This document shows, piece after piece, positions 12,883-19,417 of a stretch of DNA of 29,796 nt. The translations under genes were made by a program, and so were the position numbers. The notes under the pieces are model-generated. The model had not been told where the DNA came from. It ran no database searches and saw only the letters and a list, made by a program, of their open reading frames with translations. Within the stretch, counting starts at the first letter, position 1; each line of letters begins with the position of its first letter. This DNA is from a virus. The stretch lies in the IMG/VR virus record IMGVR_UViG_3300018080_000460, positions 1 through 29,796 of that record. The stretch is one strand, 5' to 3'.

Positions 12883-13959
12883 ATGTTAGAATTAGATTTT
12901 AATGAATATCAGAAAACCTTAAAGAAACAACAAGAAACTAAGTTTCCTAATCAGTATTTTTTTGAAGATGAAAAAAGTATAACTCTTATTTTCAAGACAG
13001 AGGAGTTATGGGAACACTTCACGGTAGTTTCTAAATCCAGCATTATAGAATTTTCTGAGATGTTTGATATTTCGCCAGATGATGCGATAAGAGATTTTAA
13101 AATCAATTATTGTACAAACTGTATAAAGCTTAGTTCAAACAAAGAATTCAAACCAGACATACTAAGCAAAACTAAAAATGATATTGTAGAACCTGGTGAT
13201 GACCTTATTGATGAATCTGTTGATTACGGTGATTTTTATAAAACTATTGTAAATAAATGGGAGAAAAAGATAGTCAATGCTATTGATGAGATTCCTGTGG
13301 AAAAAATATATAATCCAAGAACATTAAAGACTTTTGGTGAGTTCTTGAGAAAAATGATGAATAGCATAAATTCTGTTGTTTTTCTTAGTGCGGTTAAAAG
13401 ATATGTGAAACGTGGTTTAATGACTGGATTAGAGAGTGCAGAAGAAGAGCTTAACTTGGATATTGGTTATACTAGGCAATTTGATGATGTGGCCAAGAAA
13501 CTTCAACAAGAACAGATAGAAGGTTACACTATCCAAGGAGAAAAATGGCATGGGATAAAAGGAGCTACAAAAGAGCTTCAGTTCAAGATTCTTAAACAGA
13601 TTAAAGAAGATATGGATAATAAAGTAAGCAGGCAGGATATGCGAAAAAATATTAAAGAGATATTTCAAGGATCAACAACCGCCCAGGCTGAACGTATTGC
13701 AAGGACCGAAGTTACAAGATTTGTTAATCGTGGTAAACTTACAGCATACAAAGAATCAGGGATTGAAGGCAAAAAGTTATATTCTGCAGTTAATGATTCA
13801 AGGACAAGCGAGATTTGTAGGCGCCTTGATAGGAAATATGGTACTAAAGGCATCCCTCTGGATGATCCTTTTATTGACGATGTAACAAAAAAGTCAGGTT
13901 TATTTCCACCTTTTGCTCATCCAAATTGCAGATGTGTCATAAGATTCTCAGTTGATTAA
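12883..13959 (+). CDS. MuF/SPP1 gp7-type minor head protein (358 aa)
   Basis: The C-terminal 140 residues carry the family signature: QAERIARTEVTRFVNRGKL, AYKESG, then NDSRTSEICRRLDRKYG and PPFAHPNCRCVIRF. These proteins ride with the portal and are needed for head assembly or DNA ejection. The first 200 residues are helical and acidic without a further domain. The ATG at 12883 lies four bases after the fibre stop. The stop is followed immediately by the second late promoter, so the portal unit ends here. Confidence 0.92.
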   Translation: MLELDFNEYQKTLKKQQETKFPNQYFFEDEKSITLIFKTEELWEHFTVVSKSSIIEFSEMFDISPDDAIRDFKINYCTNCIKLSSNKEFKPDILSKTKNDIVEPGDDLIDESVDYGDFYKTIVNKWEKKIVNAIDEIPVEKIYNPRTLKTFGEFLRKMMNSINSVVFLSAVKRYVKRGLMTGLESAEEELNLDIGYTRQFDDVAKKLQQEQIEGYTIQGEKWHGIKGATKELQFKILKQIKEDMDNKVSRQDMRKNIKEIFQGSTTAQAERIARTEVTRFVNRGKLTAYKESGIEGKKLYSAVNDSRTSEICRRLDRKYGTKGIPLDDPFIDDVTKKSGLFPPFAHPNCRCVIRFSVD

Positions 13960-14002
13960 AAATAAGTAGTATATAAATACTTGTTGTTTCAAATTTTCCT
14001 AT
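13960..14002 (+). promoter_or_regulatory. Late-type archaeal promoter 2 (protease/capsid unit)
   Basis: The same 22-base block as at 9909 occurs at 13960-13981, with TATATAAATA at 13970-13979 and exactly 33 bases from TATA start to ATG 14003. Downstream bases also resemble copy 1 (TTCAAATTTTC before the ATG). No Shine-Dalgarno site, so the protease mRNA should be leaderless. Confidence 0.8.
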
Positions 14003-15061
14003 ATGCCAAAAAAAGTTGAAGATTGTGTAAAATCACTAATGGGTGATCCTGAATTTAAGCCACAGAAAGGTAAGACTAAAGAAGAAAGTGCTTATGCTGT
14101 TTGTCAAGCAAAATTCGGGAAAGATTGTGAATTAGATTCTACTGAAACATTATTAAAAAGCACCCATGAAATAACATTATGGCAGCCTGTTTTCAAATCT
14201 GCTGAGAATGGAAAATATATGGCTGTATTAAGTGATACAAGCATTGACCGTGACGGAGAGGTTGTTGGAGAAGATGCTTTAAAGAAAATAATGGAAAAAG
14301 ATGGACCGGAAGGTTATCTTGTCGGATTAATGGATCATGAGAATAAAATCCTTAATCAAGTCTGTGAATGGACAAATAAAAGGCTTGAAAAACAGGATGG
14401 TCATGTTGCTTTAATTGCGGAACCGAGATTTTTCGAATCAAATGATAATGCTCGGCAAATAAAAGGCATGCTTGATGAAGGTGCCAAGATGGGCATTTCA
14501 ATTGGTGCTATTGTAAAAGATAAAAAAGAAGAAAAGATCATGGGCAAATCTACAACAGTATATACTGATTTAGAATTGCTTGAAGCTTCTTTTGTTGCTA
14601 TTCCAAGCAATAGGCATGGCCAAGCCATGGCAGTTGCTAAAAGTTTTAATATAAAACAGGAGGTTGATAAAATGTCAGAAGATAAGACATTTACTCAAAA
14701 AGAGTATGATGCTGTTGTCTCGGAAAAATCCGATATTGAAAAGAAATTTGAAGAATTAGAAAAACAGCATCAGGAAACATTAAAAGAGCTTGAAAAACTC
14801 AAGAAAGAAGTTGAAGAGACAGAAGTAGCTGAAGAGACTGATAAGCCTGAAGAACCTAAAGTTCCTGCTGAAGAAAAGTCTGTTGATGTTATTGAAGCAG
14901 AAAAAAGAGCAGAAGCTGCTGAGGCAGAACTTGAGAAAGTCAAGAAAAGTCCATTTTACAAGGGTAATAATGAACTTATTGATGGGGCTGATAATTTATC
15001 AGCTGAAGAATTACAAAAAAAGATGGATTCTGGAGCAATTCCAGTAATAAGGAGGTATTGA
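14003..15061 (+). CDS. HK97-family prohead protease fused to scaffold (352 aa)
   Basis: Residues about 50-215 match the S78 prohead protease: SIDRDGEVV (80-88), GLMDHENK with the catalytic His112, MGISIGA with Ser166, and LLEASFVAIPSN (192-203). Residues about 225-320 form a long charged coiled coil (EKKFEELEKQHQETLKELEKL), the expected scaffolding domain ahead of the capsid gene. The N-terminal 40 residues hold a short Cys-containing motif (DCVKSLM...EESAYAVCQAKFG) found in front of several viral proteins. Protease and scaffold fused in one chain is a known arrangement. It drives prohead assembly and cleaves itself and capsid N-termini. It carries the GGAGG for the capsid gene at its 3' end. 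Confidence 0.92.
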   Translation: MPKKVEDCVKSLMGDPEFKPQKGKTKEESAYAVCQAKFGKDCELDSTETLLKSTHEITLWQPVFKSAENGKYMAVLSDTSIDRDGEVVGEDALKKIMEKDGPEGYLVGLMDHENKILNQVCEWTNKRLEKQDGHVALIAEPRFFESNDNARQIKGMLDEGAKMGISIGAIVKDKKEEKIMGKSTTVYTDLELLEASFVAIPSNRHGQAMAVAKSFNIKQEVDKMSEDKTFTQKEYDAVVSEKSDIEKKFEELEKQHQETLKELEKLKKEVEETEVAEETDKPEEPKVPAEEKSVDVIEAEKRAEAAEAELEKVKKSPFYKGNNELIDGADNLSAEELQKKMDSGAIPVIRRY

Positions 15062-15063
15062 AT

Positions 15064-16128
15064 ATGTTAGTACAGAAAGCAGGATTCCATGACAAGCCTC
15101 AGGATTTTGATGTTCAGAGATCCTTCGAAGATTCATTCGGGGAAACACTAAAAATTTCAAAGGATGAATTTGGCGGAGAGAGCGTCGAATATTTGAACCC
15201 ATGGAACAAGACAAACAAGCTTGGACTTATAAAATCTAATATGGTTCAGAAAGCGAGCATTGATACTCAGACAGGTGGCGTAGGCACTGCAGGAACAGCA
15301 CTTATTCCTGTTTATGTTGACCCATCAATTGTTGACAGAACAATAAGAATGACACCACTAAGAAACCTATTGCCAAGGAGAGCAATCAGGGGCCAGACAT
15401 ATGATTATATCCCTTTGACAGCAAAGGGCGGCGCTGCATGGTATGCAGAGAATGCTGCAATTTCTGATCAGATTGATACATATGATAGGGTTAGTGTGGC
15501 TGTTAAGTTCCTTTATGCTAAAGGAAGAGTTAGCGGTCCAGCCATTGCTTCAATGCGTGGGTTTATTGATCCAACACAGCTTGATCTATCTGTAAAGACT
15601 GCAAGCATTATGGAAGCTGAAGAAGACGCAATAATCAACGGTGACTCAAGCACAAACCCTGAAGAACCAAACGGTCTTATTCAGACAATCACAACAAACA
15701 CAACCTCAGTAAGCGGATTGCCAACCCTTGCACAGATAAGAGCAGAATTTGCTACTTCATTCAATGCAAACGGTAATGTCACACTTGCTGTTACTGACGC
15801 TTCAACTCATAACTACATCAAAGGATTGCTCCTTGATGTTCAGAGACAGGTTTCAAACCCAAGCATGGACATGCTAGGCTTTGGTATTCCTGGTGCTTTC
15901 GAGTTCGATGGTGTCCTTTTTATCAGAGACAGATTCATGCCAACAGGCGCAAGTGTTAAGAGAATATTATTTCTTGATACAAGATACATCTTTATGGCGG
16001 TTCTTCAGGATCTGACCTATGAAGAGAAAGCAAGCGAGAATGATTCAACAGTATACATCTTGAAAGAGTATGTGACCTTTGTAAACACATTCGAGGCAGC
16101 ACATACACAGATGACTACCATCACATAA
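15064..16128 (+). CDS. Major capsid protein, HK97 fold (354 aa)
   Basis: ATG 15064 lies seven bases after AAGGAGGT; a TTG six bases upstream is in frame but unlikely. The sequence shows the HK97 core: TGGVGTAGTALIPVYVDPSIV (about 72-92; close to the usual cleavage region), TPLRNLLPRRAIRGQTYDYIP (N-arm to E-loop), AENAAISDQIDTYDRVSVAVKFLYAKGRVSG (spine-helix entry), and the C-terminal LFLDTRYIFMAVLQDLTYEE. It forms the icosahedral head. Codon usage is more GC-rich in places (GCAAGCATT, GGCGCT) than the small early genes, fitting high expression. The first 60-70 residues may be removed by the protease. Confidence 0.95.
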   Translation: MLVQKAGFHDKPQDFDVQRSFEDSFGETLKISKDEFGGESVEYLNPWNKTNKLGLIKSNMVQKASIDTQTGGVGTAGTALIPVYVDPSIVDRTIRMTPLRNLLPRRAIRGQTYDYIPLTAKGGAAWYAENAAISDQIDTYDRVSVAVKFLYAKGRVSGPAIASMRGFIDPTQLDLSVKTASIMEAEEDAIINGDSSTNPEEPNGLIQTITTNTTSVSGLPTLAQIRAEFATSFNANGNVTLAVTDASTHNYIKGLLLDVQRQVSNPSMDMLGFGIPGAFEFDGVLFIRDRFMPTGASVKRILFLDTRYIFMAVLQDLTYEEKASENDSTVYILKEYVTFVNTFEAAHTQMTTIT

Positions 16129-16142
16129 GGAGGTAATGAAAA

Positions 16143-16433
16143 ATGTCAGCTACAGCAGTAGTAGAAGTTTTTAGACACATTGGAGTCGTTGGTGGGCTAA
16201 AAAAGCTAGTCATCAAAGGTAATGGTTCAACAAACACAGGTCATACAGTTGATCTTGGGACTGATTCAACAGACGCTAAAGGCGTCGTTATATCAGAAGT
16301 AACAGATGCGTATCATGTGGGTGCAACAGGCACAAGAGTTGATGCTTCCTGGGTAGCTTCCACAGGAATCGTAACTCTGGCGACTGTAGCTAGTGGTCCA
16401 GCAACAGTATACATCCATATTGAAGGTTATTAG
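16143..16433 (+). CDS. Small head (decoration/capsid-associated) protein A (96 aa)
   Basis: ATG 16143 follows GGAGGT. The protein is beta-rich and shares a clear pattern with the protein at 16752: T/SAxxExFRxIGxxGxLK, DxTDxKGxVISxV, TGIxTLxxxxxGPxxxxIxIxGY. Encoded directly after the capsid, small beta-rich proteins of this size are usually head decoration or cementing proteins. That role is an inference from position. The stop and the next Shine-Dalgarno are only a few bases apart. Confidence 0.6.
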   Translation: MSATAVVEVFRHIGVVGGLKKLVIKGNGSTNTGHTVDLGTDSTDAKGVVISEVTDAYHVGATGTRVDASWVASTGIVTLATVASGPATVYIHIEGY

Positions 16434-16445
16434 GTGGTGAATTAG

Positions 16446-16706
16446 ATGACCGCTGCAACTGTAACAAAACGGATTGATGTCCATAATCCTAATTTGGAAG
16501 TAGTTCAGTTGACCGTTAGTAGTGGCGAGACTTATACAAGTCAAAAATTTAGCAGGGTAACTTGCGCGTCCATTACACCAAACGAAGCAACAGCAACTGT
16601 TCCTATTGCAGGGACCACTGGCACAACAGGCGTTGTAACTGTCACATGGACAGGAGCATCAGATCTTAAGGCCACCTTGGTACTGTATGGCAATCTAGGG
16701 AATTAA
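16446..16706 (+). CDS. Small beta-rich head-associated protein B (86 aa)
   Basis: The ATG follows GGTGGTG. The sequence is Thr/Val-rich (VTKRIDVHNPNLEVVQLTVSSGETY and TVPIAGTTGTTGVVTVTWTGAS) without helices or charged clusters, and looks like an Ig-like or immunoglobulin-type decoration domain. It lies between the two related proteins at 16143 and 16752. An oligo-T stretch follows the stop. Function is inferred from location only. Confidence 0.55.
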   Translation: MTAATVTKRIDVHNPNLEVVQLTVSSGETYTSQKFSRVTCASITPNEATATVPIAGTTGTTGVVTVTWTGASDLKATLVLYGNLGN

Positions 16707-16707
16707 T

Positions 16708-16741
16708 TTTTCCTAATTTTTTATTTTTTTATAATATTTTG
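16708..16741 (+). terminator. Oligo-T rich putative archaeal terminator
   Basis: Three T-runs (TTTTT, TTTTTT, TTTTTTT) within 34 bases follow the stop at 16706, interrupted only by short A/C bases, without a strong hairpin. Archaeal RNA polymerase typically terminates at such oligo-T stretches. Partial termination here would lower expression of the fibre genes relative to capsid and protein A/B. Confidence 0.5.
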
Positions 16742-16751
16742 GAGGTTTAAA

Positions 16752-17030
16752 ATGACCGCAGTTACTGAACAATTCAGAAAAATCGGAATATGTGGGGATT
16801 TAAAGATAATCTCTATTAGGACCGACTCATCTGCTTCAAATGGAGACACTATTGATCTTAACACAGATATTACAGATGGGAAAGGCCGCGTTATATCTGA
16901 TGTTATTAATACGATAGTCCAAGGCTCTGATGGGTCCATAAAATCTGCGACTTTCGACTCAGATACAGGCATAATAACTCTTGAAGCAATAACTCCAGGA
17001 GTACAAAATATTACAATAATCGGATACTAG
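16752..17030 (+). CDS. Small head-associated protein A paralogue (92 aa)
   Basis: ATG 16752 follows GGAGG. It is a diverged copy of the protein at 16143: both carry EQFRKIGICGDLK/EVFRHIGVVGGLK, GDTIDLNTDITDGKGRVISDV/GHTVDLGTDSTDAKGVVISEV and end in IGY/EGY. A duplication that created two capsid-associated proteins is likely; each may sit at a different capsid site or compete for one. The following 48-aa gene begins ten bases after its stop with a strong AGGAGG. Confidence 0.6.
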   Translation: MTAVTEQFRKIGICGDLKIISIRTDSSASNGDTIDLNTDITDGKGRVISDVINTIVQGSDGSIKSATFDSDTGIITLEAITPGVQNITIIGY

Positions 17031-17040
17031 GAGGGTAAAA

Positions 17041-17187
17041 ATGACCGCAACTGTTGTAACTTTTCAAGCAGGAGACCTGGCTAATGCTACTGCTGCATTA
17101 TCAACTATGGGGATTGCCTCTAGTGATAAGGTTTTGGTATGGCAACAGAATAACCAGGTTGTTGTGTGTAAAGTTGTTACCCCATAA
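17041..17187 (+). CDS. Hypothetical micro-protein (48 aa)
   Basis: ATG 17041 follows AGGAGG (17030-17035), a strong ribosome-binding site. The protein begins MTATVVTFQAGDLANATAALS and has a beta-hairpin-like end with one Cys (VVVCKVVTP). It starts like its neighbours (MTA-), and lies between head proteins and a fibre gene. It probably is a small virion protein; no family recognised. Confidence 0.5.
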   Translation: MTATVVTFQAGDLANATAALSTMGIASSDKVLVWQQNNQVVVCKVVTP

Positions 17188-17202
17188 TAAGGTGATATTA
17201 CA

Positions 17203-18780
17203 ATGAAAAAAAGCATCATATACTCAATAATGATTATGTTTATAATTCTTACAGGTCTTGCTATAGCAGGAACAACAGCAGAATTTAACAAGATCACAGT
17301 AAGGAATTTAACAGTCCTTGACACTTTCAATGGTACAGGATCATCTTCATGGAACAATATTGATAATACAACGTTCCCTGCATCATGCCCGACTAACAGC
17401 GCTATTACAACTTTGAACACTACAACAACATGTACTGCGTACAATGACATTACTGGAGTATTAAATGTTACTAATGCTGGTACAGGCGACGGGCTATTCA
17501 TAGACCAGAACGGTGACGGTAGAGGATTATACATTGATTCAGAAGCTACAACAGAGGGAAATAATGGAATTAGAGTTGAAACTTTCGGAGCAACAGCTGC
17601 ATATTTTTTAAATACTGCAGTGGCTAGTGGTTCAGTTTGGCTTGCTAGAACATCAAACACAGGATCAAACGCAGCAACAAACTTATTCTATAGAAGTTTA
17701 ACAGCAGCAGCAACAGCAATACCAGTTGTTCAAATAGAACAAGACAATGCAGGGGATGATCAAACTGCATTACAAATCCAACAAGATGGATCAGGAGATG
17801 CAATCTATGTAGATCATAATAATGATACTGATAATGCACTACGTATTATTTCTGAATCAACAGATAGTACAATTTATATTAGTGGCGTACGAAATATAAG
17901 TAATTTTGAAGCTGTGTTAGAAATAGAAGCAACCAATCAACTTACAAATTCACAGGGGAGCTTAATAAGAGCATTATCATCAAATGACAATAGTGACCAT
18001 ACTCTAGTTTACATATTTGATAGTACTCAAGCATCTATCAATCCGACTATGGCTGTGGTTGTAGCTGACGTTAATAAATCTAGTGATGTACTTCAGATAG
18101 TTAATGCAGGAACAGGAGATGGAATATGGATTGATCAAAATGGCGATGGATATGCTTTACATATTGATTCAGAAGCAACAACAAAAGCTGGAATATATGT
18201 AGAATCTGGTGCTGCATTAGAAGGTTATTTTGATGGTGACGTAAATATATCAGGCACAGTCTATTATGGTGCAATTACAGCTAATTCACCTATACTTGAA
18301 ATGACACATGATCCATTTGTTGCAAAATGCACATTCGCATCAAATGGTGATTTTGTAGTATCTTACATAAAAGAATCTTTAGGTACTTATACCCAGACAA
18401 TTGAAAAGGTTGATAAAAACTCAAACAACTGGTGGCATAAGGACTGTTGGTCAAAATACCAGAAATTTCTAAAATACAATGACCTTAGGGAAGATCAATA
18501 TTATGCTGGACAAGTTGATGTTGAAGAATCGTATGAAGTTCCTATAACAAGAGATGAAGAACAATGTACAGAAAACTGTGCATGGGACGATCAAGTTAAT
18601 GACACTGTTTGTACTCAAGATTGTGTAACTGTCCAAGTTGAAGATACAGAAACAAGAACAAGGATAGTAAAACAGGACGATTACAAAACATACAGTCCAG
18701 ACGACATTTATTATGACTGGGGAACTAAAACTGCTAAGGTAAAGCCTGGAGTAGTAAAGACAAAGGTTGTGGAGATCTAA
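17203..18780 (+). CDS. Exported repeat-rich fibre-like protein (525 aa)
   Basis: Residues 1-23 are a signal peptide (MKKSIIYSIMIMFIILTGLAIAG). A FPASCPTNSAITT segment recalls secreted archaeal proteins. Residues about 85-350 are a beta-helix-like region with a direct repeat: NAGTGDGLFIDQNGDGRG (91-108) and NAGTGDGIWIDQNGDGYA (301-318), plus a degenerate copy in between. From about 380 to the end is a charged, Cys-containing part with WWHKDCW and two C-x3-C pairs (CTENCAW, CTQDCV), and Tyr-rich stretches. It may be a receptor-binding or surface protein. The following gene begins two bases after its stop. Confidence 0.6.
   Translation: MKKSIIYSIMIMFIILTGLAIAGTTAEFNKITVRNLTVLDTFNGTGSSSWNNIDNTTFPASCPTNSAITTLNTTTTCTAYNDITGVLNVTNAGTGDGLFIDQNGDGRGLYIDSEATTEGNNGIRVETFGATAAYFLNTAVASGSVWLARTSNTGSNAATNLFYRSLTAAATAIPVVQIEQDNAGDDQTALQIQQDGSGDAIYVDHNNDTDNALRIISESTDSTIYISGVRNISNFEAVLEIEATNQLTNSQGSLIRALSSNDNSDHTLVYIFDSTQASINPTMAVVVADVNKSSDVLQIVNAGTGDGIWIDQNGDGYALHIDSEATTKAGIYVESGAALEGYFDGDVNISGTVYYGAITANSPILEMTHDPFVAKCTFASNGDFVVSYIKESLGTYTQTIEKVDKNSNNWWHKDCWSKYQKFLKYNDLREDQYYAGQVDVEESYEVPITRDEEQCTENCAWDDQVNDTVCTQDCVTVQVEDTETRTRIVKQDDYKTYSPDDIYYDWGTKTAKVKPGVVKTKVVEI
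17473..18186 (+). repeat. Direct repeat pair inside the fibre-like gene
   Basis: Two 84-base copies (17473-17556 and 18103-18186) encode the near-identical segment NAGTGDG-x-x-IDQNGDG-x-x-L-x-IDSEATT. They are about 630 bases apart; third positions have diverged, so the duplication is old or kept by protein-level selection. A weaker copy (QIQQDGSGDAIYVDHNND) lies between them. Confidence 0.75.
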
Positions 18781-18782
18781 AA

Positions 18783-19109
18783 ATGGTAGAGAAAAAAACT
18801 ATTGGAATAAGTGCATTAGTAGTCCTATTGATGGGGTTAAGTTTTCTGGGAGGTACCCAACTAGGCGATGATGATCTATTTTACTGTGAAAGTAGGTCGT
18901 TAGTAATGCAATGCGAGAAAACCAGTAAATATTATGGGTTGCCTACTGGCAAATGTTGGAATTCAGACGTAGGAAACAAATTGTGCAGGTCAGGTTGGAT
19001 CGAAGTCGTAGATGATACAGAAGAAGATAATTCCGCAGTAGTGCTTCCAACACCATCAAAATCAAAGCAATACAAATGTTCAACACAAGGTTGCGTAGCA
19101 ATATCATAG
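18783..19109 (+). CDS. Membrane-anchored Cys-rich small protein (108 aa)
   Basis: Residues about 7-24 form an N-terminal hydrophobic helix (IGISALVVLLMGLSFLGG), a signal-anchor. Then come regularly placed cysteines: FYCESRS..MQCEKTS, KCWNSD, KLCRSGWIEVVDD and a final YKCSTQGC. The same layout (anchor, YxC, C..GxWI, final KC-x3-GC) recurs in the protein at 21576. It is probably exposed outside the cell and disulfide-stabilised. Location between exported fibre genes suggests it partners them. Function unknown. Confidence 0.55.
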   Translation: MVEKKTIGISALVVLLMGLSFLGGTQLGDDDLFYCESRSLVMQCEKTSKYYGLPTGKCWNSDVGNKLCRSGWIEVVDDTEEDNSAVVLPTPSKSKQYKCSTQGCVAIS

Positions 19110-19124
19110 GAGGTTTATAGAACA

Positions 19125-19403
19125 ATGTTATTCAAAAACATAAATAATACACAAAGTGTGAATATGAAGCTCCCTAGGGGTTGGATAACTATTCCTCCAG
19201 GGGAAACTGCTGATGTTCCTGGTCTTGCAGGCCAAAGACATCCTAATCTTAGACCTGTCATAGTAGATGGAGATCTAAACAATGATGGGGTTTTCGATAA
19301 GAAAGATGTTTCAAAAGCTGCAAAGACACTTGTGAAAGGCAGAAAAAAAACTACTAAGAAAAAAGCAACAAAAAAAAAGAAATCTTGGCTTAGTAAAAAA
19401 TAG
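19125..19403 (+). CDS. Protein with dockerin/EF-hand-like loop and Lys-rich tail (92 aa)
   Basis: ATG 19125 follows AGGAGG (19108-19113), 11 bases upstream. The N-terminal half is beta-rich with PRGWITIPPGETADVPGL. Residues about 48-62 read DGDLNNDGVFDKKDV, the D-x-N-x-D-G-x-x-D-x-x-D calcium loop of a dockerin/EF-hand repeat, followed by a short helix; normal dockerins have two such repeats, this has one. The last 25 residues are almost all Lys/Thr (KKTTKKKATKKKKS), as in DNA- or surface-binding tails. It may be a Ca-dependent linker in the virion or cell surface. The role is a guess. Confidence 0.5.
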   Translation: MLFKNINNTQSVNMKLPRGWITIPPGETADVPGLAGQRHPNLRPVIVDGDLNNDGVFDKKDVSKAAKTLVKGRKKTTKKKATKKKKSWLSKK

Positions 19404-19417
19404 CTTTGGAGGATACA

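Noticed and set aside
17064-17660. A 198-codon open frame on the minus strand
   Set aside because: It lies opposite the 48-aa gene and the fibre gene, has no ribosome-binding site or promoter, and its hydrophobic, low-complexity composition mirrors the Thr/Asn-rich coding strand. All supported genes here are on the + strand.
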